Origin: Citrobacter sp. R56
Lineage (GTDB): Bacteria > Pseudomonadota > Gammaproteobacteria > Enterobacterales > Enterobacteriaceae
Length of the DNA stretch: 64,000 nt
Direction of reading: 5' to 3'
Assembly: GCF_016811995.1 (NCBI RefSeq)
Contig: NZ_CP069159.1
Location: 3,286,001 to 3,350,000, forward strand
Shown: one piece after another, positions 9,794 through 19,587 of the stretch
How the letters are laid out: every line of letters starts with the position of its first letter
Numbering within the stretch: position 1 is the stretch's first letter
The notes under the pieces: model-generated
What the model was told of the DNA's origin: nothing
Databases searched by the model: none
What the model saw: only the letters and a program-made list of their open reading frames with translations
Translations under genes and position numbers: made by a program

Positions 9794-11071
9794 TCAGTGT
9801 GAATGGGTCGCCGGAGCGGAGGTGTCGGCTGGCGTGTTCGCCCGCATGCGATCCAGGGCACCGGAAATATTCGCCTCGGAGTCGATCAGGAACAGACCGC
9901 TGGAAACAACCTTCTCGCCTTCGGTCAGCCCGGAACGAATGGCCGTCATCCCTTGCGATTCGTGAAATACAGATACGCGCTTCGGCACAAAACGTCCGTC
10001 GCTATCGACGGTGATCACACGCTGCTCTCTGCCGGTATCAATCAGCGCTTTTGACGGGATCAGCAGCATCGGCTCGCTTTCGGTATTCAGTTTCAGATAG
10101 GCATTCATGCCCGGTTTCAGCGCTTCATCAGGGTTATCCACCAGCAAGCGCACCTGCAGCGTTCGGGTGGTGGCGTCGAGGCTTGGCAGGATGCTCCACT
10201 TGCGAATAGTGAACGGTTTATTCGGCCAGGCCGGGACGGTAAGCGCAAACTGGGAGGCATCTTTTATCAGCCAGGCGACAGATTCAGGGACAGCAGCGGC
10301 AACCCACACCGGGTCCATCCCCTGGATTTTCGCCACCACGTTATCTTTGGCAATGTTCATGCCGGTACGTAAGTCAAAGGCGGTAATCACCCCATCAATC
10401 GGCGCTTTGAGCGTAAACCGCGTCTGAATTTTACGGGTCGCTGTTAAACGGCGGATATCCTCTTCCGGCATGCCCGCCAGTCGCAGCCGCTCCAGAATCC
10501 CCTCCACCTGGGTTGCCGTGCCGCCCGTCTCCCGCAGGAGCAAGTATTCACTTTGCGCTTCCACCCAGTCAGGGATCGTCAGTTCTATCAGCGGCGTGCC
10601 TTTCTTGATTTTGTCGCCGACCGTTAGCGGGTAGACCTTGTCAATAAATCCGGCAGAACGCGCCTGCACAATCACAAACTGGTATTCGTTAAAACTGACA
10701 TTCGCCGGAAACGTCTGCGCATAATTCAACGCCCCACGACGTACGGTTTCGGTTTTCAGTCCCAAATTCTGGGTCTGGACAGGATCGATATGCACACCCT
10801 GCGTTGAGGCATTACCCGTCTCTTCGTCGGCATATTTCGCGACCAGGTCCATATCCATAAACGGAGATTTCCCCGGTTTATCAAAACGGGTATTCGGGTA
10901 CATCGGGTCATACCAGAACAGAACTTTCCGCGCCTCTTTTTCCGGCGCGGGTGTCATTTCCGCAGTTCCGTGCGTTGCAGAATAATATGCATACCCCCCG
11001 ACAGAAATAATGCCGCCGACAAGCATGCTGGCAAAAATAAGCGCGAGATTATTGAATTTAAAAGACGCCAT
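9794..11071 (-). CDS. cusB: CusB, periplasmic adaptor of the Cu/Ag efflux system
   Basis: About 425 residues. This membrane-fusion protein links CusA to CusC and receives metal from CusF. Near the N terminus is one hydrophobic anchor, then the heavy-metal-binding segment KVLFWYDPMYPNTRFDKPGK with MDMDL, followed by barrel-sandwich, helical hairpin and beta-barrel domains (FKAPIDGVITAFDLR-type core). I place the start at the ATG giving MASFKFNN, which resembles the N terminus I recall for the SilB homologue; an ATG four codons earlier (11083) is possible. The C terminus ends in a His-containing tail (THSH). It lies 11 bp upstream of cusA, so the two are translated from one message. Confidence 0.96.
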   Translation of the reverse strand: MASFKFNNLALIFASMLVGGIISVGGYAYYSATHGTAEMTPAPEKEARKVLFWYDPMYPNTRFDKPGKSPFMDMDLVAKYADEETGNASTQGVHIDPVQTQNLGLKTETVRRGALNYAQTFPANVSFNEYQFVIVQARSAGFIDKVYPLTVGDKIKKGTPLIELTIPDWVEAQSEYLLLRETGGTATQVEGILERLRLAGMPEEDIRRLTATRKIQTRFTLKAPIDGVITAFDLRTGMNIAKDNVVAKIQGMDPVWVAAAVPESVAWLIKDASQFALTVPAWPNKPFTIRKWSILPSLDATTRTLQVRLLVDNPDEALKPGMNAYLKLNTESEPMLLIPSKALIDTGREQRVITVDSDGRFVPKRVSVFHESQGMTAIRSGLTEGEKVVSSGLFLIDSEANISGALDRMRANTPADTSAPATHSH

Positions 11072-11150
11072 TGTGTTTTCCATTTCTTCATCTACGCTCA
11101 CCCGCGTTCTGCTGAACGCAGGCAAGAATATCGGTGGCGAGCCATACCTA

Positions 11151-11501
11151 TTACTGACTGACGTTAATATCCAGCAGCTGCGACAGGTTTCCCTGTTGCA
11201 CAAAATTAAACGCCACTTTGTCACCGACCTTAATATCACCGAGCTGCGTTTGCGGCGTCAGCGTAAAGCGCATGGTCATTGCCGGCCAGTTCACGGAAGG
11301 AATGGGATCGTGGTTAATCGTGATTTTTTTATTTTCCATATCGATGGCTTTCACGATACCCGTCGCGCTGATTGCTTGCGTCTGCTCAGCAGCAGGGGTC
11401 GCGTTCATCATCCCTTCATGTTGATGTTCATTGGCCTGCGCATTCACTGCGACGAGCGTAAAAAGAGTAAAAACAGCGGCTTTAATCGTTGTGGTCATCA
11501 T
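11151..11501 (-). CDS. cusF: CusF, periplasmic Cu(I)/Ag(I) chaperone
   Basis: 116-residue precursor with signal peptide (cleavage after NAQA) and a small OB-fold. The metal ligands of the family are present: His64 (NHDP), Trp72 and Met75/Met77 (NWPAMTM), precursor numbering; these form the Met2-His site with the cation-pi tryptophan. A His/Met-rich stretch (EHQHEGMM) follows the signal. By family it carries Cu(I)/Ag(I) to CusB. The ATG at 11501 has GGAG six bases upstream. It lies between cusC and cusB, in the standard gene order. Confidence 0.97.
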   Translation of the reverse strand: MMTTTIKAAVFTLFTLVAVNAQANEHQHEGMMNATPAAEQTQAISATGIVKAIDMENKKITINHDPIPSVNWPAMTMRFTLTPQTQLGDIKVGDKVAFNFVQQGNLSQLLDINVSQ

Positions 11502-11527
11502 ATTGTCTCCTGAGTGTGTACCTGGTT

Positions 11528-12910
11528 TTATTCCGCCCAACCGCCGCCCAGTGCAGTGAACAGCCTAATTTCATTCACCTGCCGGGCATAATTGAGATCA
11601 AGTAAGGTTTGTTGCGTGGTAAACAGCGAACGTTCTGCATCCAGCACGTTGATGTAGCTCACCGCGCCGTTTTGATAGAGCGCCCTGGCGCGTTGCAAAG
11701 TAATGTTCAGGGAATCCAGATAGCGCTGTTGCGCGGTAATTTGATCCGCCAGGCTTTGGCGTAATGCCAGCGCATCCGCCACCTCTTTAAAAGCGTTCTG
11801 GATCTTTTGCTCGTAATTCACCACCGACTGCTGCTGGCGAATTTCGGCTAAATCAAGATTGGCCTGGTTACGACCGGCATTAAAAATCGGCAACTCCACC
11901 TTAGGGATAAATTTCCACATCCCATTACCGGGATTAAATAAACTGGAAAGATCGCTGCTACTGCCTGAAAGCGAACCGGTCAGCGTAATGGAGGGGAAAA
12001 ATGCCGCACGCGCTGCGCCAATATTGGCATTGGCCGCCATTAATGCGTGTTCAGCTTCCATAATATCCGGACGCTGTAATAAGATTTGCGAAGAGAGTGA
12101 AGGCGGTAATTTGACGCCGTTAATATCTCCGGCGCTCCCCACGTTCTCATTGGGTAACGTTGTGTAGCTCCCCAACAGCAGCTGTAAGGCATGAGTGGCC
12201 TGCGCCAGCTCTCCCTGCCGTTTTGCGATGTCAGCCCGCGTACTTTCAATGACGCCCCGCGCCTGCTCCAGCGCCAACACGTTGGTGCTGCCGGTCAGCA
12301 GCTGTTTTTCGACAAACGCGTAGGAGCGTTCATAGTTTTGCAATGTTTCCCGCGCGACCTGCAGTTGTGCATAGGCCAGCCGCTGGTTGAAATAACTTTG
12401 CGAGACGTTCGAGATTAATAAAATATGCACCGCGCGACGGGCTTCTTCACTGGCGAAAAAGTTCTGCCGGTCAGCTTCGCTCATATTCTTCAACCGGCCA
12501 AAGAAGTCCAGATCGAAACTCAAATTTAACCCGGCTTCATATTCGCGGGTCGTACGGGAGTCCCCTTTGACTTTACCACTCCAGCTACCGCTCGAGTCTG
12601 CGTTGAGCTGCGGATATCGGTCGGCATCCGTCACCTGATATTGCGCTCGCGCTTCCTGCACCTTCAGCGTTGCCATGCGCAAGTCCCGGTTGTTGCGCAG
12701 CGCCTCGCCAATCAGCGTCTTCACCTGCTCGTCCACGAAAAAAGTCCGCCAGCCGGTCTCCTGATACCCCGTTGTCGCGGGTACCATCGCATTCTGCGAG
12801 AGGGAAAATTGTTGCGGGACGGGGGATTCCGGGCGCTGGTAGTCCGGCGCCAGTGAACATCCTGTCAGGACAAATAAAGCACTGAGGGTAAGACGCTTAA
12901 ATGTGTACAT
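11528..12910 (-). CDS. cusC: CusC, outer-membrane efflux channel lipoprotein
   Basis: 460 residues, close to E. coli CusC (457). The N terminus has a lipobox (LTGCS), so the mature protein is anchored through an N-acylated cysteine. The rest shows the two-fold OEP repeat of TolC-like channels. The ATG at 12910 is preceded by AAGGAT; the frame continues upstream, but only through the cusC-cusR promoter region. It is the first gene of the cusCFBA operon, divergent from cusRS, with a CusR box between. Confidence 0.97.
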   Translation of the reverse strand: MYTFKRLTLSALFVLTGCSLAPDYQRPESPVPQQFSLSQNAMVPATTGYQETGWRTFFVDEQVKTLIGEALRNNRDLRMATLKVQEARAQYQVTDADRYPQLNADSSGSWSGKVKGDSRTTREYEAGLNLSFDLDFFGRLKNMSEADRQNFFASEEARRAVHILLISNVSQSYFNQRLAYAQLQVARETLQNYERSYAFVEKQLLTGSTNVLALEQARGVIESTRADIAKRQGELAQATHALQLLLGSYTTLPNENVGSAGDINGVKLPPSLSSQILLQRPDIMEAEHALMAANANIGAARAAFFPSITLTGSLSGSSSDLSSLFNPGNGMWKFIPKVELPIFNAGRNQANLDLAEIRQQQSVVNYEQKIQNAFKEVADALALRQSLADQITAQQRYLDSLNITLQRARALYQNGAVSYINVLDAERSLFTTQQTLLDLNYARQVNEIRLFTALGGGWAE

Positions 12911-13005
12911 AATCCTTTTCGCCCGCCGTGGACCCGTAACCCGAATGTGAATATGAACTGATGCCCCGTACCTTACCGAAATGACTCTGGCTAACCCGTG
13001 ACAGC

Positions 13006-13027
13006 AAAATGACAAAACTGTCATTTT
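13006..13027. promoter_or_regulatory. CusR operator (cus box) between cusC and cusR
   Basis: A 22-bp palindrome reads AAAATGACAA, then AA, then CTGTCATTTT. It matches the CusR/CopR box known from E. coli (AAAATGACAANNTTGTCATTTT) except for one base in the right half. It lies 78 bp before the cusR start and 96 bp before the cusC start, suitable for control of both divergent promoters. Confidence 0.92.
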
Positions 13028-13104
13028 CCCAATAACCGATTGCTATCCGATCCGGCTTCTCTAGAATTGAGAGCCCGCACAGTCAATGCGTGAAGGAATA
13101 AGTG

Positions 13105-13788
13105 ATGAAGATTTTGATAGTCGAAGATGAAAACAAGACCGGCGAATATCTGACCAAAGGTCTGACAGAAGCCGGATTTGTGGTGGATCTGACCGATAAC
13201 GGACTGAACGGTTATCACCTCGCGATGACCAGTGATTACGATCTGCTCATCCTCGACATCATGCTGCCAGACGTGAACGGTTGGGATATCGTGCGTATGC
13301 TGCGCGCCGCCAACAAAGGGATGCCGATCCTCCTGCTCACGGCGCTGGGCACCATTGAACATCGGGTTAAAGGTCTGGAACTGGGCGCGGATGATTATCT
13401 GGTGAAACCGTTCGCCTTCGCCGAATTGCTGGCCCGCGTCAGAACCCTGTTGCGCCGTGGCGCGACGGTGATAGTGGAGAGCCAATTTCAGGTGGCTGAC
13501 TTAACCGTGGATCTGGTCAGTAGAAAAGTCACCCGCAACGGAACGCGGATCACCTTAACCAGTAAAGAATTCACCTTGCTGGAGTTTTTCCTGCGCCATC
13601 AAGGGGAAGTGTTACCGCGTTCGCTGATTGCCTCCCAGGTATGGGACATGAATTTTGACAGCGACACCAACGCCATCGATGTGGCGGTCAAACGACTGCG
13701 CGCCAAAATAGACAATGAATTTGAGCCGAAACTCATTCAGACAGTTCGTGGCGTCGGCTATATGCTTGAGGTGCCGGATGGCCACTAA
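13105..13788 (+). CDS. cusR: CusR, copper/silver-responsive OmpR-type response regulator
   Basis: 227 residues, equal to E. coli CusR and almost identical in sequence. The receiver domain has the acidic pocket (VEDE), phosphoacceptor Asp51 (LILDIMLPD) and conserved Lys (LVKPF). The OmpR/PhoB winged helix follows ([14 protein letters not shown]...[10 protein letters not shown]). It activates cusCFBA, and probably its own operon, after phosphorylation by CusS. I start at the ATG at 13105 behind GGAATAA; a GTG just before is less likely. The 3' end overlaps cusS by 11 bp. Confidence 0.98.
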   Translation: MKILIVEDENKTGEYLTKGLTEAGFVVDLTDNGLNGYHLAMTSDYDLLILDIMLPDVNGWDIVRMLRAANKGMPILLLTALGTIEHRVKGLELGADDYLVKPFAFAELLARVRTLLRRGATVIVESQFQVADLTVDLVSRKVTRNGTRITLTSKEFTLLEFFLRHQGEVLPRSLIASQVWDMNFDSDTNAIDVAVKRLRAKIDNEFEPKLIQTVRGVGYMLEVPDGH

Positions 13789-15232
13789 GCGGTTTCGCCG
13801 CCCTTTCTCGCTGGCGACCCGACTGACATTTTTTATCAGCCTGGCGACCATCGCCGCCTTTTTCGCCTTTGCCTGGGTCATGATCCACTCGGTAAAAGTC
13901 CACTTTGCCGAGCAGGATATTAATGATTTAAAAGAGATAAGCACGACGCTCGAGCGAATTCTCAATCAAGGCGAAGAGCCGGAATCCCGCCGTCTGGAAA
14001 CCCTGCGAAATGTGGTTTCGGGCTACTCAAATGTGATGATTTCTCTCGAAGATGCCAATAAAAAGGCCATTTTTCATTCACCTGGCGCTCCTGACCTGCG
14101 CGAGTTTATCGGTCGTGCGACGCCGGATAAAAATGCCGGTAACGGCGACGTCTTTTTACTTTCCGGCCCTACCCTGAACATGCAGGGGCACAATCAGGGA
14201 CACGGCGCTCACTCTACCTGGCGGATGATCCGTCTGCCGGTGGGGCAATTACCTGACGGTAAACCCGCCTGGACGCTGTATATGGCGTTATCGATAGATT
14301 TTCATCTGCACTATATTAACGACCTGAAAAACAAGCTGATTATGACAGCCTCATTGGTCAGCATACTGATTATTTTTATCGTCCTGCTTGCTGTGTATAA
14401 AGGCCACGAACCGATCCGCAGCGTGAGCCGACGCATTCAAAATATGACCTCAAAAGATCTTGATGTCCGCCTGGATCCGCAGGCCGTGCCGATCGAGCTG
14501 GAACGTCTGGTTATCTCGTTTAATCACATGATTGAGCGTATTGAGGATGTTTTTACTCGCCAGTCCAACTTCTCCGCCGATATCGCCCATGAAATCCGAA
14601 CCCCGATCACCAATCTGGTGACACAAACCGAGATTGCGCTCAGCCAACCCCGCAGCCAGAAAGAGCTGGAGGATGTGCTGTATTCCAACCTCGAAGAGTT
14701 TGGCCGTATGTCGAAGATGGTGAGCGATATGCTGTTCCTCGCGCAGGCGGACAACAATCAGCTCATTCCGGAGAAAAAGGCGCTGAACCTGGCGGATGAA
14801 GTGGGCAAAGTCTTCGACTTTTTCGAAGCCTGGGCTGAAGAGCGCGAGGTGAGTTTACGCTTTGAAGGCCGCGCGTGCTGGGTGTCTGGCGACCCCATTA
14901 TGTTACGCCGGGCGTTGAGTAATTTACTCTCCAATGCGATGCGTTACACCCCGAAGGGAGAATCCGTCACCGTGCGGCTTTTTGAGGCGCAGAATCAGGT
15001 GCAGATTATCGTTGAGAACCCTGGAACCCCTATTGCACCGGAACATTTACCGCGTCTGTTTGACCGGTTTTACCGCGTCGATCCCTCCCGTCAACGTAAA
15101 GGCGAAGGCAGCGGCATTGGACTGGCGATTGTAAAATCAATTGTCATCGCCCATCAGGGTACCGTCGCCGTCACCTCTGATTTACGCGCCACCCGTTTTA
15201 TTCTGACGCTGCCAAAACATGCTGCGTTTTAA
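13778..15232 (+). CDS. cusS: CusS, copper/silver-sensing histidine kinase
   Basis: 484 residues. Two transmembrane helices (about 15-37 and 187-206) flank a periplasmic sensor domain. This contains a His-rich loop (HNQGHGAH), where family members bind Ag(I)/Cu(I). HAMP, HisKA (His271 in HEIRTP) and HATPase domains (N box [12 protein letters not shown] box [12 protein letters not shown]) follow. The start ATG lies inside the end of cusR, so the genes are translationally coupled. High periplasmic Cu(I)/Ag(I) activates CusS, which phosphorylates CusR. Confidence 0.97.
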   Translation: MATKRFRRPFSLATRLTFFISLATIAAFFAFAWVMIHSVKVHFAEQDINDLKEISTTLERILNQGEEPESRRLETLRNVVSGYSNVMISLEDANKKAIFHSPGAPDLREFIGRATPDKNAGNGDVFLLSGPTLNMQGHNQGHGAHSTWRMIRLPVGQLPDGKPAWTLYMALSIDFHLHYINDLKNKLIMTASLVSILIIFIVLLAVYKGHEPIRSVSRRIQNMTSKDLDVRLDPQAVPIELERLVISFNHMIERIEDVFTRQSNFSADIAHEIRTPITNLVTQTEIALSQPRSQKELEDVLYSNLEEFGRMSKMVSDMLFLAQADNNQLIPEKKALNLADEVGKVFDFFEAWAEEREVSLRFEGRACWVSGDPIMLRRALSNLLSNAMRYTPKGESVTVRLFEAQNQVQIIVENPGTPIAPEHLPRLFDRFYRVDPSRQRKGEGSGIGLAIVKSIVIAHQGTVAVTSDLRATRFILTLPKHAAF

Positions 15233-15261
15233 TATCGCGTTGTCATGATGCCGGGGAGTTA

Positions 15262-15286
15262 AGAGCCATCCCACTCAGATGGCTCT
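15262..15286. terminator. Hairpin between convergent cusS and the ankyrin gene
   Basis: Perfect 9-bp stem AGAGCCATC/GATGGCTCT with a 7-nt loop, placed between two convergent genes. There is no good T tract on either side, so it may act bidirectionally but weakly. Confidence 0.6.
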
Positions 15287-15302
15287 GACTGTTAGAGAAA
15301 CC

Positions 15303-17747
15303 TTACCAGAAGCGTTTTCTCAGCGCGGTTTCAATCTCAATATCCACCCGGTAGAACTGCAAAATAACCCAAACCGCATCGACCAATGCTTCGGTCAGTG
15401 CCGGATAATCATCCTCAATGAGAGTGTTGATCTGCCCGACGGCTTCATCGATATATTCCTGAACGCCTTCTTCAAATTCCTCTTTGGTGGCCTGATTGCG
15501 AAAAAAGCTGAAGTTATCCAGTTTTTCAATTAACAGGTCTACCTGTTCTTCAATACCGTTTAACTGAGTAGCCGTAACATCGGGATCGCTGGCTACCGGT
15601 TTAAAGAAACTTTTCACTTTGGCTTTCAGTTCGATAATCGTCGGAATTTGGCTTCTCTGCGAGGCCGCACTGCAGGCCTCTGGGCTGGCTTTTATTACCC
15701 GCGGTTGTGGTTCCATTGCCTCAATGACGGGTTTATCTTCGCCTGCAGGCAAGACGTGTTGCTCTGGTTCGCTTTCTGCTTTGGTGGGAATGGGCGCAGT
15801 TTCCCCCTTGATCTGCTGCTGTAGACGGCGGTGGAAATAGCTCTCTGGCTCAGGGATGGCAAGCGCGTGTTCAAGCTGCGCGTGGCTATATGGCACCATT
15901 TGGAGAAGTGCCTCAAATATCTCTTTATAATTCAACCGGATTACTACCACGAGCGGACTGTTGCCACGGCAATCCTCCACCGTTAAATCAGCACCATACT
16001 GCTGTAATAGTTTCAGTATCCGCACAGCCGTGGATTCAAAACGGGGAAACTCATTTGAATCACCGCCGGTGATGGCACACAACGCTGGCGTGGTGCCCTC
16101 ACCATTACGCGCATTAGGGTTGGCCCCCTGCGCTAACAGAACGTCGACGCAGGATTGGGCACCGTAGTAGCAGGCGCACATCAACGGCGTAAATCGTTCA
16201 TCAACTGAAAACTCTTCAAGTTTCGCGCCATGTTGTAACAGAAGCTGAACGGTCTGGCGGCGTATGGGGCCGGTTATTTCATCTAACGAATAGGTTGAAA
16301 TGGCTTTATGTAAGATTGGGGAGTTATCGTGACCACAATGAGTATGAATATCGCCCCCCTGGTGAATCAACCATTCAAGCAGTTGAGTACGACAAGAAAT
16401 AGCGGCGGCTGAGACAAAGTTTGTGTCGTAAATATTGGTGAGGCTTAAATCAAGTCCCAATGGCAGCAAATACTCCATCACCTTAATGATCGTTTCCTGG
16501 TCTTCTTTCCATGAACCGCGCTGAGTGATGGTCAGTAAGGTCGGTTCCTCTACTGAGCCAAATTTCTTATTGATATCCAGACCATACTGCAAAAAGAGAT
16601 CGAGAAATTGGGGTAAGAACGTTCTTTTTTCTACCATTGGGTAAATGAGTAATCGTAGATTTGACCAGCTCAACATCTTATACGGTTTACCGTTGTTGAC
16701 GAACTCACTGTTGGGATCAGCGCCATATTTGAGTAACAATTCAAGAGCCTGATAGATGTAATCGCGCTTATTGGGATCGGTAAAATGAGGATTATTCAGA
16801 TACTGGCTAATCAACGGTGCCTGATAAGCGTCTGGTGGCGTCATCTTATAGATGCGATTGATATCGACAGTGACTTTAAGCAGTTTTTCGATAATTCGCA
16901 GATCAAACTCTGATGTCAGCGCCGCGTAGACCAGACTTTTGGCGCGAGAGTCCGCTTTCAGTTCTGGATAATTGTCGAGCAAATATTCACAATAGTCCGC
17001 TGCATTTTCGTAAACACACAATTCCAGCAGATTGGCGTCATCCCAAAAGCTGCTATCATTGGCCATAATGTAGCGCTCTTTTTTATAATCCGGATAGCGT
17101 TTCACCAACGGTGTAAATGCCTCAAGCCCCCAAAATTGGTTCGATCGAATAATATCTTCAATCAGCGTTGCCTTTTCAATATCCAGAGTGATATTTTTAT
17201 TTATGATATGTAAAAACAGCTCTTTACTTTGTTCTGAATATAATATTTCCAATGGGTGGTTTAGCTCCCCATTAGTCCAAAAACTCACCGGTTTATTGAT
17301 ATCCAGGTGAGAATCAAGCAGAAGATCTATCATGTCTTTACGTTGACTTTCCTGATAGACATACTGTGGATCAGGATGAAAAAGGTAGTTGAGCCAACAA
17401 TTATTAAATTTATTCTGATAATAAAGATCTGCGCCAGCGCTGAGATAAAGTGTCACTAACTGCGCATTATTAAACTCGATAGCCGAATGAAAAGCACTGA
17501 AACCATTACACTCAATGTGTGCCCCTTTATCGAGCAGGTATTGCACCAGGGAGACATCTGACTCTGGGTTACGCGTCAGGGGAACCAGCACGTTACACGG
17601 AGAAATTTCGGGGTCAATAAAATTGATATCACCGCCATTCGCCAGATACTTATCGATTTTCTGTATTTTTTTAGCTGTCGATAGTTTGCTGTCTAAGCAA
17701 ATTTGCCGTAGCGTGAGTTTATTATCATTAAAAATCCAGTTTAGCAT
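15303..17747 (-). CDS. Large ankyrin-repeat protein
   Basis: 814 residues with no signal peptide or transmembrane helix, so probably cytoplasmic. Ankyrin repeats are clear near the N terminus (INFIDPEISPCNVL, LLDKGAHIECNGFSAFHSAIEF, LYLSAGADL) and around residues 470-600 (LIHQGGDIHTHCGHDNSPILHKAI, LLLQHGAKLEE, DVLLAQGANPNARNGEGTTPALCA, LLQQYGADL). Between them the repeats are degenerate. After a Pro/Glu-rich linker (~640-700), the last ~110 residues form an acidic helical domain with no family I recognise. Ankyrins mediate protein contacts; partner and function are unknown. The ATG has AAGGA upstream. It is convergent with cusS and upstream of nothing on its strand, 64 bp downstream of the biosynthetic operon, with which it might be co-transcribed. 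Confidence 0.88.
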   Translation of the reverse strand: MLNWIFNDNKLTLRQICLDSKLSTAKKIQKIDKYLANGGDINFIDPEISPCNVLVPLTRNPESDVSLVQYLLDKGAHIECNGFSAFHSAIEFNNAQLVTLYLSAGADLYYQNKFNNCWLNYLFHPDPQYVYQESQRKDMIDLLLDSHLDINKPVSFWTNGELNHPLEILYSEQSKELFLHIINKNITLDIEKATLIEDIIRSNQFWGLEAFTPLVKRYPDYKKERYIMANDSSFWDDANLLELCVYENAADYCEYLLDNYPELKADSRAKSLVYAALTSEFDLRIIEKLLKVTVDINRIYKMTPPDAYQAPLISQYLNNPHFTDPNKRDYIYQALELLLKYGADPNSEFVNNGKPYKMLSWSNLRLLIYPMVEKRTFLPQFLDLFLQYGLDINKKFGSVEEPTLLTITQRGSWKEDQETIIKVMEYLLPLGLDLSLTNIYDTNFVSAAAISCRTQLLEWLIHQGGDIHTHCGHDNSPILHKAISTYSLDEITGPIRRQTVQLLLQHGAKLEEFSVDERFTPLMCACYYGAQSCVDVLLAQGANPNARNGEGTTPALCAITGGDSNEFPRFESTAVRILKLLQQYGADLTVEDCRGNSPLVVVIRLNYKEIFEALLQMVPYSHAQLEHALAIPEPESYFHRRLQQQIKGETAPIPTKAESEPEQHVLPAGEDKPVIEAMEPQPRVIKASPEACSAASQRSQIPTIIELKAKVKSFFKPVASDPDVTATQLNGIEEQVDLLIEKLDNFSFFRNQATKEEFEEGVQEYIDEAVGQINTLIEDDYPALTEALVDAVWVILQFYRVDIEIETALRKRFW

Positions 17748-17811
17748 AGCATTCCTTATAACCTGTTAATAATAAAGAGTTTTCATACATTCAGGTAAAT
17801 CGTAACTTTGA

Positions 17812-19020
17812 TCATTGTCGCTGGTCTGAAACATCCACATCAACCAACGCCATTAATAACGGTCCCGCCGTTTCCAGTCCTTTTAATCCGTCCTTAATCC
17901 AAATCCCTTTCCCGCTCCAGTCTAACCGTGCTGCATGATCAAACTGGTCATAATCCACCGGATACACCAGCGCCGGAATATTCTTCTCCAGACAATGCCA
18001 CATAATCCCGGCGCCGCCGTGGTGAATGACCGCATCATAGCGCGTCAGCCAGTTGTCATAATTCACCCAGGACAGGCGGTAAACATTGTCCTGTTGCTGC
18101 TGTCCCGCGACGGTCTGATGCCCATCGGTGAAATGAAATACCCAGTCCGGCAAGGTGTTCGCCAGCGCGATAACCGCATTCATCACCGCATCTTTATGCC
18201 AGTCCAGATGTGTACCGAGCGTCACCAGCACATGGCGTTTATCCGCTTCAAATGGCGGTGCCACACACTGCGTTGGCGGCGTGTAGAGTGCCGGGCCGAT
18301 AAAGCTGACAGCCGCAGGCCAGCTGCGCGGGAATTCGAATGCTGCTTCGCTGAGCGCCAGAATGCGCAGCGGCGAGTAAGCGCTTTCGCTGCCATCCTGC
18401 CGGTACAGGCTATCGATCCCTGTCTGGCGAATAACGTCGCGAAACAGCCAGAATACGGCGTGTTTAAACAGCCGCACTTTTTTTCGTTGCAAGGCGTGCC
18501 ACAAACGCTGATACCCGTTCTGCGCAGGCATTAACCCACCGCAGTACGCAGGCGCGCCATCGGGGGTGTCAAGCACGCAGGGTGACGGCAGGCTGCTCCA
18601 CCACAGAACGTCAAGCCTGCGACAAACGTCACCGACAACAGGCAGGGTAAAATCAGCGATCGCCAGATCGGGCGCACCTTCACGCAGCCACAACTGTTCC
18701 AGTTCGTCGCCGAAATGCTTCAATAACCCCACAACCTGGCGAAACTGCCGATACAGCCGCAGCGGATGGGAGCCTACCGCATATTTCGGATTCACGACCG
18801 ACAACAGCGGCGTATCGTAATCGCCAGGCAGCGACAACCCCGCCAGCCCCGCCGCCGCGACAGAAAACGCAACGCCCCGGGTGCTGATAATGCGTACCTG
18901 ATAACGTTCGGACAGCACGCGCCCCATCGCCAGCACGGGATGTAAATGGCCGGAAAACGGCGGCGCCAGCAAATCAATGCGGGTAACCCCCGCGGGGATC
19001 AGATCGAATAAACGCTGCAT
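17812..19020 (-). CDS. GT1 family glycosyltransferase (MGT/UGT-like)
   Basis: 402 residues, GT-B fold. The N-terminal motif APPFSGHLHPVLAMG carries the catalytic-type His. The C-terminal donor-binding motif HHGGAGIMWHCLEKNIPALVYP with DQFDHA is typical of macrolide/UDP-glycosyltransferases acting on small lipophilic acceptors. No membrane helices are evident. It is the last gene of the eight-gene operon; its start directly abuts the preceding stop (19021). I infer that it adds a sugar from an NDP donor to the pathway product; sugar and acceptor cannot be read from the sequence. Confidence 0.88.
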   Translation of the reverse strand: MQRLFDLIPAGVTRIDLLAPPFSGHLHPVLAMGRVLSERYQVRIISTRGVAFSVAAAGLAGLSLPGDYDTPLLSVVNPKYAVGSHPLRLYRQFRQVVGLLKHFGDELEQLWLREGAPDLAIADFTLPVVGDVCRRLDVLWWSSLPSPCVLDTPDGAPAYCGGLMPAQNGYQRLWHALQRKKVRLFKHAVFWLFRDVIRQTGIDSLYRQDGSESAYSPLRILALSEAAFEFPRSWPAAVSFIGPALYTPPTQCVAPPFEADKRHVLVTLGTHLDWHKDAVMNAVIALANTLPDWVFHFTDGHQTVAGQQQQDNVYRLSWVNYDNWLTRYDAVIHHGGAGIMWHCLEKNIPALVYPVDYDQFDHAARLDWSGKGIWIKDGLKGLETAGPLLMALVDVDVSDQRQ

Positions 19021-19587
19021 CTACGCTCCCTGTCTGCCTGGTTCATCAATAAACTGGCGACACAGCGCCGCCAGTTGCGGCTGTTCAAGATAATTCATAT
19101 GACCGCAGGCAATGCGTCTGTCCGCGTGTCGAAACCAGCAGCGCGAAATCCAGTCCTGCTCTCCTTGTACCAGCAAATGGCGGCAGTCCGGTCGGCGACG
19201 CGCAACCGGACCAAAGGCAAAAACACTGATGCGCGCCAGCCATTCAGCCGGTAAGCGCAACTGATTAAACAACTCCAGTCCACAACTGCCACAGAGCAGT
19301 ACTGTATGGTTTGCTGACGCCAGCATCTCCAGCGCCTGCGGCTGGTAACGCAAGGCAAAGCCAGCTTGTCGCGCGCCAAGATATTCCCGGGCGTTATTGA
19401 CGCTGGCGCGCAGCAGGCCGGTTGCCAGCCACTGCACGGGTTGAGCACTCCACGGAAAATTCACCGCAACCGGCTGATGATGGCCGACAACCCGCTGTAA
19501 AAACGCCGCCTGCGAAGGACTGAGCGACGCGTTATCCGGACGGCTACGGCCGGTAATAAAAGCAATCTGCAGATCAGTTTTTTTCAT
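19021..19587 (-). CDS. Small alpha/beta-hydrolase-like protein of the biosynthetic operon
   Basis: 188 residues. It has a nucleophile-elbow-like segment VLLCGSCGLEL, with Cys where Ser is usual, and a late His in ACGHMNYLEQPQ, followed by a final helix as in alpha/beta hydrolases. An acidic residue lies in QGEQDW. If correct, this is a short Cys-dependent hydrolase, thioesterase or acyltransferase-like enzyme, but the family assignment is tentative. The start at 19587 overlaps the stop of the GT2 gene (ATGA), implying translational coupling. Its conserved place between two glycosyltransferase genes suggests a step on the glycolipid or its acyl precursor. Confidence 0.7.
   Translation of the reverse strand: MKKTDLQIAFITGRSRPDNASLSPSQAAFLQRVVGHHQPVAVNFPWSAQPVQWLATGLLRASVNNAREYLGARQAGFALRYQPQALEMLASANHTVLLCGSCGLELFNQLRLPAEWLARISVFAFGPVARRRPDCRHLLVQGEQDWISRCWFRHADRRIACGHMNYLEQPQLAALCRQFIDEPGRQGA

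Noticed and set aside
7398-10427. Plus-strand frames opposite cusA and cusB
   Set aside because: Strong homology of the minus-strand frames to Cus proteins explains the sequence; the opposite products are low-complexity Arg/His-rich shadows.
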